Of a stretch of DNA of 64,000 bases, positions 21,108 through 29,513 are shown piece after piece; positions within the stretch are counted from its first letter, which is position 1; each line of letters begins with the position of its first letter. The stretch is from assembly GCF_001667945.1 (NCBI RefSeq), contig NZ_LZJK01000059.1, forward strand, positions 1 to 64,000, written 5' to 3'. This DNA is from Mycolicibacter sinensis. GTDB lineage: Bacteria > Actinomycetota > Actinomycetes > Mycobacteriales > Mycobacteriaceae. The notes under the pieces are model-generated. The model saw only the letters and a list, made by a program, of their open reading frames with translations. It ran no database searches and was not told the DNA's origin. A program made the position numbers and the translations under genes.

Positions 21108-21554
21108 CTAGCCCCGCTGCAGCCATCCGGCGACGAACCCGGCGAGCAGAACGGCGAACCCGCCCATCTCACCGACGATGAGCAGCACCATCGAGACGTG
21201 CAGGCCCGTGCTGGGCTGCTCGAACTGATTGGTGGTGTCCTGCAGGGCGCCATGCACGATGTAGCTGACGATGGCGGCCAGGAAGTAGAACACCATCACC
21301 ATGGCCGTGGTCAGGTTCACCCAGGTCGGCCAGGCGCTCAGCTCGACGAACACCGCCGTCAACAGCGTGGCGAAGGAATACAGCAGCGCGGCGCGGTGCG
21401 CGATGTCGACGTAGGGATGCGCCAAGCGCTCCGGCCGGGTCACCATCTGCCGGTATTTCCATACCCCGAGACCCAGCGCGAGCTGGAAGATCAGGCCCGC
21501 TGCCAGCAGCGTTACCAGCGTGTCGGCGCCCAGTGTCCGGCCGGTCCACTCCAC
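21108..21554 (-). CDS. Four-helix membrane protein, unknown function
   Basis: I do not recognise this 148-residue protein. Four hydrophobic segments can be seen at about residues 13-30, 55-75, 80-105 and 118-142, with KYRQMVTRPERLAHPYVDIAHR in the first loop. The GTG start at 21554 has GAGGAGG upstream. It is the last gene of an operon that also encodes a MOSC protein, a Rid protein and a nitrilase-family enzyme, 12 bases after the nitrilase stop. It may be a transporter subunit or membrane anchor for that set. Confidence 0.75.
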   Translation of the reverse strand: MEWTGRTLGADTLVTLLAAGLIFQLALGLGVWKYRQMVTRPERLAHPYVDIAHRAALLYSFATLLTAVFVELSAWPTWVNLTTAMVMVFYFLAAIVSYIVHGALQDTTNQFEQPSTGLHVSMVLLIVGEMGGFAVLLAGFVAGWLQRG

Positions 21555-21566
21555 GATGTCGCCTCC

Positions 21567-22490
21567 TCAGACGTTCTGCGCGACGTTGCGCCGGTAAAAG
21601 CGACGGCCATGCCAGCGTTGGTAGTGCCACACCGCGGCGGGCAGCGTCCCGCGGCGATGCAGCCAGAAGCCGGCCGGCGGTGCCAGCCGGGCCGGCTGCC
21701 GCCCCAGGGTGATCTCACCGAGCGCGACCCCTTCGCCCTCGTCGAAGCGCCGTTCCGCGACGACGGTGCCGTCCGCGGCGGCGATCAACGTGGCGCCTTC
21801 GAAGTGGCCGCGATAGCGCAGGGGCGCCCAGGGCATGGCGCAGTCCAGCGCACCCGCATGGGCGGCGTGCACCACCGGCGCCCCGACATACTGGGCGAAG
21901 GATGCCGCCGCCTGACGTGCGGTGCCGGCGTTTCTGCGTTCGAGGTGCTCGAACAGCGGGCGCGGCGACCAGCTCGGTATGGACCACCAACCCGAGCCCG
22001 TCATCACCAGGTCCACCCGGCCGCGCAGCCGGCGCACCGTCTGGGTGCGCATCAGCTCCCAGCACACCGCGGCCCCGACCGTGTGGTCGCCGGCGGCGAG
22101 CACCCCGTCGTCGTCGCCGCCGGTGTAGAACGCGTTCTCCCACATCGTCGGCAGATCCTTGTCGTGGCGGCCCACCACCCCGTCAGGATCAGCGAGCAGG
22201 TAGGCGTTGCGGACGTGGCCGTCGGGATCGCGGCACAGGAACGACCCGCCGACCAGCGCTCGGTGCCGGCGGGCCAGCGCGGTGAGAAGCTCGGTGGCCG
22301 CACCATCGGGCGGTAGTGCGGCGGCGGCCAGCGATGGCTCGAAACCGATCCCGGTGGTGAAGAACTCCGGCAGCGCGATAATCGCGGCGCCCGCTCGGCC
22401 CGCCTCATCGGCAAGGCGCTCGCAGGCGGCCAGATTGGCGGGGACATCGCCGAGCACCGCCTCCAACTGGACAGCCGCGGCAAGAACCAT
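21567..22490 (-). CDS. Carbon-nitrogen hydrolase (nitrilase/amidase family)
   Basis: A 307-residue nitrilase-superfamily enzyme that hydrolyses a C-N bond in an amide, carbamoyl or similar small molecule. The catalytic triad is intact: Glu42 (LPEFF), Lys111 (RHDKDLP) and Cys143 (AAVCWELMR). ATG 22490 gives the expected N-terminus MVLAAAVQLEAVLGD, five bases after the Rid stop and with AAAGGTGA upstream. It is distinct from the nitrilase domain of NadE elsewhere in this window. The operon partners suggest handling of reactive or toxic nitrogen metabolites; the substrate is not predictable. Confidence 0.87.
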   Translation of the reverse strand: MVLAAAVQLEAVLGDVPANLAACERLADEAGRAGAAIIALPEFFTTGIGFEPSLAAAALPPDGAATELLTALARRHRALVGGSFLCRDPDGHVRNAYLLADPDGVVGRHDKDLPTMWENAFYTGGDDDGVLAAGDHTVGAAVCWELMRTQTVRRLRGRVDLVMTGSGWWSIPSWSPRPLFEHLERRNAGTARQAAASFAQYVGAPVVHAAHAGALDCAMPWAPLRYRGHFEGATLIAAADGTVVAERRFDEGEGVALGEITLGRQPARLAPPAGFWLHRRGTLPAAVWHYQRWHGRRFYRRNVAQNV

Positions 22491-22495
22491 CGTGG

Positions 22496-22909
22496 TCACC
22501 TTTCTGGAACGATGGCGCAGCCCTGTACCTCGAGCAACGCCTGGGGGAGGGAGAGCCGCGCGACACCGATCGAAGTCAGAGCCGGTCTGTGCTCTCCGGC
22601 CCACGGTGCGTACACCCGCGTCAGCGCGACCGACAAGTCGTCGATCGCTGTGCTGAACATGGTCATGGCCACGATCTGCGTTCGATCGGAGCCGACCGCC
22701 GCCAACATGACGTCCAGCTTGTCCAGAATGAACGCCAGCTGCCCGGAGACGTCAGCCGCAGCGATGCTGATACCGTCCGAGACCGATTGGGCAGCAACGA
22801 TTCCCGACCAGTGGACCATGCCGCCGGCGATCACGAGTTGGGAGATTCCCAACTCGTCGAACATCGCCGGGGGCAGATAGCCGACGTCGGGCGTGAGCCG
22901 CTGGATCAT
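22496..22909 (-). CDS. Rid (YjgF/YER057c/UK114) family protein lacking the usual Arg
   Basis: A 137-residue Rid-family protein. Family features include AGGMVHWSGIVA, VSGQLAFILDKLDVMLAAVGSDRTQIVAMTMF and LSLPQALLEVQGCAIV. In imine-deaminating RidA proteins a conserved Arg (Arg105 in Salmonella) lies in a PARSTV-like segment; here the aligned text is RPALTSIGVA, with Leu in its place. That points to a Rid subgroup without the standard deaminase residue. ATG 22909 has GGGAG just upstream. It is the second gene of the MOSC-Rid-nitrilase-membrane protein operon. Confidence 0.82.
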   Translation of the reverse strand: MIQRLTPDVGYLPPAMFDELGISQLVIAGGMVHWSGIVAAQSVSDGISIAAADVSGQLAFILDKLDVMLAAVGSDRTQIVAMTMFSTAIDDLSVALTRVYAPWAGEHRPALTSIGVARLSLPQALLEVQGCAIVPER

Positions 22910-22925
22910 GGTGATCTCCCCTCGC

Positions 22926-23834
22926 TCAATTGGTTTCCGACCGCAATTGCACGGCGTCACCGACGCCGATCGCGCCCGCCGCCGTCACGGTGGCGTACAC
23001 GCCGGCGCACGCCAGCTGACCCAAACCCGCAATGGTCTTGCTGTTGTGCTTGGCGATGGTGCGCAGGGTCGCCCGATCCAGCGGTACATCCTTGGCGTGC
23101 GCGAGCGTGGACATCACACATCGTGGCGTCCACATGTCGACCTTGGCCGATATCGCCGCTCCGATGGTGAGTCGTCCGCCCACCCAGGCATCTTCGGCAA
23201 GACCGGGTGCAGGGGTGTCGATGACCATCGTCGGCCGGTAGCGGCGCGGGTCGAAGTTCGCGCCGGGTTCCAGGCGCCGGAAATGCTGGATCGTCGAGGT
23301 GGTGATCAAGTGCAGCGGTGTCAGGTCGAAGAACCTATCGGCTTGCAGCGGGCCGTAGGTCAGGACGTCGTCGCCGTCGGAATTCTTGGTCGTGTAACGG
23401 TACACACCGTCTTTGGCCAGACCGGTGGTTGCGTCCCAGACCAACTCGGTCGTCGCGTCGCTGGGCACGGCGTCGACGAGTCGCACGTCGCGGCCGAGGT
23501 AGCGCGACATGGCGTCGTCCAGATCGGTGCCGACGTTTCGATGCCTGCTTCCGTCGGGGAAGGCGACTTCCAGGGTGGGCAGTGGTTCCCCAAGCCGTGG
23601 CTCGTCGAGATAGTAAGCGCGACAGCCCAGCATGCTGCCGTACTTGCGTGGGTTCTTCGCGTTGCACAAATTGCCGGTCTCGGTGTCGACAAAGGCGTAC
23701 CGGTGATCTCCCAACCCGCCGTGGATGTCGATGTAGGCGCGGGCGACGCTTTCACCGCCGACCGACTTGATGGGGTAACGGAAGATGGTCTTGATCCGGC
23801 CGACCACATCGTCGGGCCGTGGATCGTCGTTCAT
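22926..23834 (-). CDS. MOSC-domain protein
   Basis: A 302-residue protein with an N-terminal MOSC_N beta-barrel (GRIKTIFRYPIKSVGGESV) and a C-terminal MOSC domain that keeps the conserved Cys in TPRCVMSTLAH. Such proteins bind molybdenum cofactor or transfer sulfur, as in mARC and YcbX reductases that reduce N-hydroxylated bases. ATG 23834 was chosen; the frame is open for 70 more codons upstream but without a convincing start. It is the promoter-proximal gene of the four-gene operon, 16 bases before the Rid gene. The 271 bases between this gene and ctaJ hold no recognisable gene. Confidence 0.84.
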   Translation of the reverse strand: MNDDPRPDDVVGRIKTIFRYPIKSVGGESVARAYIDIHGGLGDHRYAFVDTETGNLCNAKNPRKYGSMLGCRAYYLDEPRLGEPLPTLEVAFPDGSRHRNVGTDLDDAMSRYLGRDVRLVDAVPSDATTELVWDATTGLAKDGVYRYTTKNSDGDDVLTYGPLQADRFFDLTPLHLITTSTIQHFRRLEPGANFDPRRYRPTMVIDTPAPGLAEDAWVGGRLTIGAAISAKVDMWTPRCVMSTLAHAKDVPLDRATLRTIAKHNSKTIAGLGQLACAGVYATVTAAGAIGVGDAVQLRSETN

Positions 23835-24105
23835 GGAACTCCCACTGGCAGGACCCCTGCTGCCCAACGGCGCGCCCGCCTCGTGGAGGAAGAAGGCATC
23901 GCCGGCATCGCAGCAATGGGTGATCGTGCTATCGCCGAGGCCCGTTGCCAGGCCTCCCATGACTGCCCGGGGCAGCCCTTCCTCACGCTGATTGCCAGTG
24001 CGAAGGTATGGCGTCACCATATAGACGGCCCTGCACCGGCGCAAGACAGGTGCCTGGGCCTGGGTTCCCGCACCGATCGATTCGCCGTGGGATACGGTCT
24101 ACGGC

Positions 24106-24339
24106 GTGAGCGTGTTGTCATTCCTCGGCTACTTCGTCGGCATTCCGGTTGTGCTGGTGTTGCTGCTGTCAGCGCGGATCTGGTCGAAAAAGGGGCCGCG
24201 TGCGGCCGTCTACCGGATGTCGGACCGTTGGACGCACCCGCCGATCCTGTGGGCGGCCACCGATGAGGTCATCGGTGGCGGACACGGCCACGGCAAGTCC
24301 GAGTTCAGTGTGGGGGGTGGAGCCAGTGGCAACTGGTGA
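24106..24339 (+). CDS. ctaJ: Probable aa3-type cytochrome oxidase subunit CtaJ
   Basis: A 77-residue protein with one N-terminal membrane helix ([21 protein letters not shown]), a basic segment and a soluble tail containing [15 protein letters not shown]. Size, layout and position beside the DUF5130 gene and pepN match the accessory subunit CtaJ seen in the M. smegmatis bcc-aa3 respiratory supercomplex; this relies on memory of that work. A TACGGT -10 element (24093-24098) ends 7 bases before the GTG start, which suggests leaderless translation. It overlaps the next gene by 14 bases. Confidence 0.7.
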   Translation: MSVLSFLGYFVGIPVVLVLLLSARIWSKKGPRAAVYRMSDRWTHPPILWAATDEVIGGGHGHGKSEFSVGGGASGNW

Positions 24340-24793
24340 GGTCGCGACGATCGATCCCGCGGACCTGCCGTACGGGTCGGCGATCACTTACAGCGGTCGG
24401 ATCTCCGGGGTCACCGAGCCCGGTGAGGCCTCGCTGCACTATCCGTTCCCGGTCAAGGAGCTGGTGGCGCTCGATGACGCCCTGACCTACGGGTCGCGGG
24501 CGTCGAAGGCGCGTTTCGCCGTCTACATCGGCGACCTGGGTTCCGACACCGCCGCGCGGGCCCGCGAGATCCTGGCGAAGGTGCCCACCGCCAATGACGC
24601 GGTGCTGGTCGCGGTCTCGCCGGACCAGCGGGCCATCGAGGTGGTCTACGGCGCCGGCCTGACCGGCCGCATCGCCCCGGCCGCGGCACCGCAAGGTGTG
24701 GCTGCCGCGGCGGCGGCCTTCGCCGACGGCAACCTGATCGACGGCCTGGTCAGCGCGGTGCAGGTGCTCAGCGCCGGCATCACCCCGGCCTAG
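24326..24793 (+). CDS. DUF5130 protein (Rv2468c-like), possible supercomplex partner
   Basis: A 155-residue soluble protein, homologous to Rv2468c (DUF5130). Visible features are [59 protein letters not shown] and an Ala-rich C-terminal helix. It resembles a TPM-like fold that handles small peptides or photosystem/respiratory complexes. I recall a similar M. smegmatis protein next to ctaJ being found associated with the respiratory supercomplex (PRSAF1), but this is not certain. GTG 24326 follows a G-rich ribosome-binding region inside the end of ctaJ, so the genes are coupled. Confidence 0.72.
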   Translation: MATGEVATIDPADLPYGSAITYSGRISGVTEPGEASLHYPFPVKELVALDDALTYGSRASKARFAVYIGDLGSDTAARAREILAKVPTANDAVLVAVSPDQRAIEVVYGAGLTGRIAPAAAPQGVAAAAAAFADGNLIDGLVSAVQVLSAGITPA

Positions 24794-24816
24794 CCCCGGT
24801 CGTATCGGTCGCGCGC

Positions 24817-25581
24817 GTGCGGGTCTCAGCTCGCGCTGTCGCGGTCACGGCGTCCCCGGCGCACCGCAGCTGGCTGGCAAACCTCGACCGGCACGCGGTC
24901 GCCCCGCAGGCGGTAGCCGACATCGTCCGTCAGCGGCGCCTCACCCGCGACAGCTTTCGGGCGCTCGACGCGATGGAGCAGGTCACCGACTCGGACGGTA
25001 AGAGCTTCTTCCTGCTTCCCCGCGGCATCGGCGGCAGGGACGCCTGTCGGGCGGCTCTGCTGACCTACATCCTCAACGCCGGCACCGGCTATGGCCGGAC
25101 CGGTAGCCGCAACGACTTTCCCGAGACACCGTACGGCGCCGCAGAGCTGCGGCGGATCGCCGAGCGGCAGCGCGCCAACCGCTGGAGCTACGAGGCTGTG
25201 CGGGGCATCGGCAACACCGGCGGTTGCTTGGTCACCACGCCCAACGGCGTCCTGATGGGGTTGGCGGGCAATCGGTTTCACGCCCAGCTCAGCCGCCGGG
25301 CCGGCACCATGTGGGGCGACTTGTTCATGCTCAACCTCACTCGTGTCTCCGACCCGGCTCGCCGGCTGCGGGACATCGTGGAATCCGGACGGGTCTGCAG
25401 CGGCGGGCCGGATCTGGACAGGCTGCTGCACCATGAGGAGATTCATGCCCAGCAGTGGGCCGCCCTGGGGCCGATACAGATGCCCGCGCGCTATCTCGCC
25501 GAAGAGGCAAAGGCACGGATCCTCGGCGGCGTCAACAGTTTTGAGCGGGCGGCCGGGTTATCCGACGGGGGATACCGGTGA
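24817..25581 (+). CDS. Uncharacterised protein with a HExxH zinc-peptidase-like motif
   Basis: A 254-residue protein I do not recognise as a named family. The notable feature is LLHHEEIHAQQW at residues 204-215, which includes HEEIH (206-210), the HExxH zinc-binding pattern of metallopeptidases. It is followed by Gln and then by a possible third ligand in LAEEAKARI. The layout recalls the DUF4157-like HELxHxxQ domains. There is no signal peptide or membrane helix. It lies 23 bases after the DUF5130 gene and has no counterpart that I recall at this place in M. tuberculosis. Whether it is an active peptidase is unknown. Confidence 0.68.
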   Translation: MRVSARAVAVTASPAHRSWLANLDRHAVAPQAVADIVRQRRLTRDSFRALDAMEQVTDSDGKSFFLLPRGIGGRDACRAALLTYILNAGTGYGRTGSRNDFPETPYGAAELRRIAERQRANRWSYEAVRGIGNTGGCLVTTPNGVLMGLAGNRFHAQLSRRAGTMWGDLFMLNLTRVSDPARRLRDIVESGRVCSGGPDLDRLLHHEEIHAQQWAALGPIQMPARYLAEEAKARILGGVNSFERAAGLSDGGYR

Positions 25582-25625
25582 GCCCCTCGCGGTTCTGACG
25601 GAACGGTGAATCAGCCGGCAGCTGT

Positions 25626-28190
25626 TCACGCGGTATCGAAGGTCCGCGCCCGCAGTGACCGCTCCACCCCGGCCCGACCCTCCAGCACCAGCCGCCGAAG
25701 CGCCGGTGGCACCGCGGGATCGGCCAGGAACGCATCGGCGGCGGCCAACCCGGCCTCGCTGACGTCCCATCCCGGGTACAGGCCCACCACCACCGTCTGC
25801 GCCACCTCGCTGGAGCGCCGCTCCCACACGCCGGGGATCGCCGCGAAGTACTTTTCGGTGAACGGCGCCAACAGGTCGCCCTGTCCGGGCTGGACGATGC
25901 CGGCGATGATCGCCCGGCCGGTGATATTGGCCAGCGTGTCGTCCTCGATCACCTGCTGCCAAGCCGCCTGTTTGACCGCCGCTTGCGGCCGCGCCGCGGC
26001 GGCCTGGGCGCCCTGGCGTTTGCCGGCCGCGGTCGGGTCGCGTTCGATCTCGGCGTCGATCGCCTCGGAGTCGAGGACGCCGCTGCGGGCCAACGCCACC
26101 ACGATCCGCCAGCGCAGATCGGTGTCGACCGCCAGTCCGGCCAGGCCCTGATCCGCCGGGTCGGCATCCAGCAGGCTGGTCAGTACCGCGGTGTGGCGCT
26201 CGGCCAGTACCGACGTACACAGCGCGTTGACGTAGGCCAGTTGGTGATCCGAACCGCCCTCGGCCGCGCGGGCCAATTCCAGCAGCCGGTCGGCGAACGC
26301 CGGCCAGCCGTGCTCGGCGGCCCAGCCGGGGTCGGCGTAGAACCCCAGCGCGGTCTGTGCCTGCAGCAGCAGCCGCGAGGCGACGCCGACCTCGGTCTCG
26401 GCCTGAATTCCGCCTTGCACCAGCGCCAGGAAATCGCGGGCGCGCATCTCGGCCTCGCGGGTCATCTCCCAGGCCGCCGACCAGACCAGCGTGCGCGGCA
26501 GCGGTTCGGCGATATCAGCGATCCGTTCCAACGCGGTCGCCAGCGACTCCGGGTCCAGCCGCAGGGCACAGTAGGTCAGGTCGTCATCGTTGACCAGAAT
26601 CAGCTTGCCGCGCGCAACCCCGACCAGGCCCGGCACGGCTGTCGCCGGCCCCTCGATGTCGAGTTCCTCCCGGTGCACCCGCACCAGCCGGCCGGAACCG
26701 GACGGGTCGTCGTCGTAGATGCCGACGGCCAACCGGTGCACCCGGGTCTCGCCTTCGCCCGGGGCGGCCCCGTCCTGGGTGATGGCGAACCGGGTGAATT
26801 TGCCGGCGTCGTCGAGGTCGAAGTTCGCGCGCAGGGTGTTCAGGCCGGTGGTCTTGAGCCACTGCCGGCCCCAGTCGGACAGGTCACGGCCGGAGGCCTT
26901 CTCCAGTGCCGCCAACAGGTCGTCGAAGGTCGCGTTGTCGAAGGCGTGCGCGGCGAAGTAGTCGCGAAGCCCGGCCAAAAAGTGTTCCAGCCCGACGTAG
27001 GCCACCAGCTGTTTGAGCACGGATGCGCCCTTGGCGTAGGTGATCCCGTCGAAGTTCACTTCGACGGCGGCCAGATCCGGGATGTCGGCGGCGATCGGAT
27101 GCGTCGACGGCAGCTGGTCTTGGCGGTAGGCCCACGACTTCTCCGCGTTGGCGAACGTGGTCCAGGCATTGGTGTATTCGGTCGCCTCGCTCTGACACAG
27201 CACGGAGGCGAACGTCGCGAACGACTCGTTGAGCCACAGATCGTCCCACCAGCGCATGGTGACCAGATCGCCGAACCACATGTGCGCCATCTCGTGCAGC
27301 ACCGTCTCGGCGCGCCGCTCATACGACGCCCGGGTCACCTTGCTGCGAAAGACGTAGTCCTCCAAAAACGTTACGGCTCCGGCATTCTCCATCGCCCCGG
27401 CGTTGAACTCCGGTACGAACAGCTGGTCGTACTTACCGAACGCGTACGGGGTGCCGAAGTTGCGGTGATAGAAGCCGAAGCCCTGCTTGGTCTCGGTGAA
27501 CAGACGCTCGGCGTCCATGTGCGGCGCCAGCGAGGCGCGGCAGAACAGGCCCAGCGGAATCTCGCCGTGCTCGTCGCGGTAGACGTCGTCCCATCGGGCA
27601 TATGGCCCGGCGATCAGCGCCACCAGGTAGGTGCTCATTTTGCGGGTGGTCGCGAAGGTGTGTACGCCGGCGTCGACGCTCACTGTGGCGCCATTGGAGA
27701 CCACCTGCCAGTGCTGCGGAGCGGTGACGGTGATGTCGAAGGTGGCCTTGAGGTCCGGCTGATCGAAACAGGCGAACATCCGCTTGGCGTCGGCGGTTTC
27801 GAACTGGGAGTACAGGTACACCTCGTCGTCGACCGGATCGACGAAGCGGTGCAGGCCCTCACCGGTGTTGGAGTAGTAGCAGTCGGCGTCGATCTCGAGA
27901 ACGTTGTGCTGATCCAGCCCGGTCAAGACGATGCCGGTCGACTCGTCGTAGGCCGAGACGTCGAGCGCGCGGCCGTTGAGGGTGGCGCTGCGAACGGTCT
28001 CGGCGGCGAGGTCGATGACCGTCTCGGCGCCGGGCAGGGCCTCGAACGTGACGGTTGTGGTGGAACGGAACGTGCGCTCGCCCGGGTTGCCGCTGCCGTC
28101 GGTCAGGTCCAGCGCGATCCGGTAATTGTCGACAGTGACCAGCGCGGCCCGTTCGGCGGCCTGGTCGCGGGTGAGGTTAGGAAGTGCCAC
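25626..28190 (-). CDS. pepN: Aminopeptidase N (family M1)
   Basis: An 854-residue M1 zinc aminopeptidase that removes N-terminal residues from peptides. The exopeptidase motif FNAGAMENAGAV and the zinc site HEMAHMWFGD...LWLNESF (HExxH-x18-E) are intact. The C-terminal ERAP1-like helical region is complete. GTG 28190 gives VALPNLTRDQAAERAAL, matching the M. tuberculosis Rv2467 start MALPNLTRDQ. The frame stays open for 158 codons beyond it, but that part is antisense to the neighbouring gene. A TACTGT -10 lies 8 bases upstream, suggesting leaderless translation. Confidence 0.95.
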   Translation of the reverse strand: MALPNLTRDQAAERAALVTVDNYRIALDLTDGSGNPGERTFRSTTTVTFEALPGAETVIDLAAETVRSATLNGRALDVSAYDESTGIVLTGLDQHNVLEIDADCYYSNTGEGLHRFVDPVDDEVYLYSQFETADAKRMFACFDQPDLKATFDITVTAPQHWQVVSNGATVSVDAGVHTFATTRKMSTYLVALIAGPYARWDDVYRDEHGEIPLGLFCRASLAPHMDAERLFTETKQGFGFYHRNFGTPYAFGKYDQLFVPEFNAGAMENAGAVTFLEDYVFRSKVTRASYERRAETVLHEMAHMWFGDLVTMRWWDDLWLNESFATFASVLCQSEATEYTNAWTTFANAEKSWAYRQDQLPSTHPIAADIPDLAAVEVNFDGITYAKGASVLKQLVAYVGLEHFLAGLRDYFAAHAFDNATFDDLLAALEKASGRDLSDWGRQWLKTTGLNTLRANFDLDDAGKFTRFAITQDGAAPGEGETRVHRLAVGIYDDDPSGSGRLVRVHREELDIEGPATAVPGLVGVARGKLILVNDDDLTYCALRLDPESLATALERIADIAEPLPRTLVWSAAWEMTREAEMRARDFLALVQGGIQAETEVGVASRLLLQAQTALGFYADPGWAAEHGWPAFADRLLELARAAEGGSDHQLAYVNALCTSVLAERHTAVLTSLLDADPADQGLAGLAVDTDLRWRIVVALARSGVLDSEAIDAEIERDPTAAGKRQGAQAAAARPQAAVKQAAWQQVIEDDTLANITGRAIIAGIVQPGQGDLLAPFTEKYFAAIPGVWERRSSEVAQTVVVGLYPGWDVSEAGLAAADAFLADPAVPPALRRLVLEGRAGVERSLRARTFDTA

Positions 28191-28198
28191 GTCCGCCA

Positions 28199-28204
28199 AC
28201 AGTA
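28199..28204 (-). promoter_or_regulatory. -10 element of a probable leaderless pepN promoter
   Basis: TACTGT on the minus strand fits the mycobacterial TANNNT -10 pattern. Eight bases separate it from the pepN GTG start codon, the spacing expected if transcription begins at the start codon itself. No Shine-Dalgarno sequence is present in between. Confidence 0.5.
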
Positions 28205-28284
28205 GTTGCGGCGGGCCGGGAACACCGGCCCGGCGGGCATAGTTGTGCTCAACGAAGCGTCCGTCGCCGGTTGAGAGGATCCCC

Positions 28285-28896
28285 ATGCCCGAGAAATCAC
28301 AAGCCGCATTCTGGTTCGACCCGCTGTGCCCGTGGTGCTGGATCACCTCGCGGTGGATCCTGGAGGTCGAGAAGGTCCGCGACATCGACGTCACCTTCCA
28401 CGTGATGAGCCTCGCCGTGCTCAACGAGGGCCGCGACGACCTCCCCGAGCAGTACCGTGACGGCCTCAAGCAGGCGTGGGGCCCGGTGCGGGTGGCGATC
28501 GCCGCCGAACAGCTGCGCGGCAACGAGGTCCTGCGCCCGCTGTACACCGCGATGGGAACCCGGATCCACAACCAGAACAACAAGGACTTCGCGGACGTCA
28601 TCGCGGGTGCGCTGGCCGAGGTGGGCTTGCCGGCCGAGCTGGCCGACGCGGCCACCACCGACACCTACGACGAGGCGCTGCGCAAGAGCCACCACGCCGG
28701 GATGGACGCCGTCGGCAAGGACGTCGGCACCCCGACCATCCACGTCAACGGGGTGGCGTTCTTCGGTCCGGTGCTGTCCCGCATTCCCCGCGGCGAACAG
28801 GCCGGCAAGCTGTGGGACGCGTCGGTGACGTTCGCGTCCTACCCGCATTTCTGGGAGCTCAAGCGCACCCGCGCCGAGGCGCCCGAATTCGACTGA
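28285..28896 (+). CDS. Mycothiol-dependent nitroreductase, DsbA fold (Rv2466c-like)
   Basis: A 203-residue thioredoxin-fold protein of the DsbA/FrnE group. The active-site motif CPWC is at residues 15-18 and the cis-Pro region reads GTPTIHVNG. The M. tuberculosis homologue Rv2466c uses mycothiol to reduce nitro compounds, activates the prodrug TP053 and is induced by oxidative stress. ATG 28285 begins [18 protein letters not shown] with GAGAGGATCCCC upstream. It is divergent from pepN. A 17-bp terminator-like hairpin follows 20 bases after the stop. Confidence 0.93.
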   Translation: MPEKSQAAFWFDPLCPWCWITSRWILEVEKVRDIDVTFHVMSLAVLNEGRDDLPEQYRDGLKQAWGPVRVAIAAEQLRGNEVLRPLYTAMGTRIHNQNNKDFADVIAGALAEVGLPAELADAATTDTYDEALRKSHHAGMDAVGKDVGTPTIHVNGVAFFGPVLSRIPRGEQAGKLWDASVTFASYPHFWELKRTRAEAPEFD

Positions 28897-28915
28897 CTCG
28901 CCTCTCCCCGCGAGT

Positions 28916-28961
28916 CGGAACCACACGACGCGACACGCCGCAAACGCGTCGTGTGGTTCCG
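28916..28961 (+). terminator. Strong hairpin after the Rv2466c-like gene
   Basis: A perfect 17-bp inverted repeat (28916-28932 with 28945-28961) encloses a 12-base loop. The stem begins CGGAACCACACGACG. There is no T-run, so it would be an I-shaped mycobacterial terminator. It stands between the nitroreductase stop and rpiB, separating their transcription or protecting a processed end. Confidence 0.75.
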
Positions 28962-29008
28962 GTTCGGCGCGCAGGCTGGGGAAAGTTCGGTGCGCCGGCT
29001 CTGAGACA

Positions 29009-29497
29009 ATGGCCGCCATGCGCGTCTACCTGGGTTGTGACCACGCCGGCTATGAGCTCAAAGAACAGATCATCGAGCACCTGAGGCATGCCGGGCATGA
29101 GCCGGTCGACTGCGGGGCCTACAGCTACGACGCCGACGACGACTACCCGGCGTTCTGCATCGCCGCGGCATCGCGCACGGTCGCCGACCCGGACAGTCTC
29201 GGAATCGTGATCGGCGGGTCCGGCAACGGTGAGCAGATCGCGGCCAACAAGGTGCCCGGGGCGCGCTGCGCGCTGGCGTGGAGCACCGAGACCGCGCAGC
29301 TGGCCCGCGAACACAACAACGCGCAGCTGATCGGTATCGGCGGCCGGATGCACTCGACGGCCGAGGCGCTCGCGATCGTCGACGCCTTCCTGAGCACCCC
29401 GTGGTCGCAGGCCGAACGCCACCAGCGCCGCATCGACATCCTGGCCGCCTACGAAACCACGCACGAGGCACCCCCGGTCCCCGGCGCGCCCGCTTGA
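29009..29497 (+). CDS. rpiB: Ribose-5-phosphate isomerase B
   Basis: A 162-residue enzyme that interconverts ribose-5-phosphate and ribulose-5-phosphate in the pentose phosphate pathway. Active-site features GCDHAGYELK and GSGNGEQIAANKVPGARCALAW are present; the Glu in NGEQ is the catalytic base in the M. tuberculosis enzyme. ATG 29009 (MAAMRVYLG) gives the same length recalled for Rv2465c; an internal ATG at 29018 is possible. nei2 follows after 16 bases and is likely co-transcribed. Confidence 0.95.
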   Translation: MAAMRVYLGCDHAGYELKEQIIEHLRHAGHEPVDCGAYSYDADDDYPAFCIAAASRTVADPDSLGIVIGGSGNGEQIAANKVPGARCALAWSTETAQLAREHNNAQLIGIGGRMHSTAEALAIVDAFLSTPWSQAERHQRRIDILAAYETTHEAPPVPGAPA

Positions 29498-29513
29498 CCC
29501 CGACCGCACCGAC

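Noticed and set aside
25983-28205. 740-codon plus-strand open frame opposite pepN
   Set aside because: Composition is repetitive Arg/Gly/Gln typical of antisense reading; pepN on the other strand is complete.
28191-28664. N-terminal extension of pepN by 158 codons
   Set aside because: The extension is antisense to the Rv2466c-like gene, and the GTG at 28190 matches the known PepN start.
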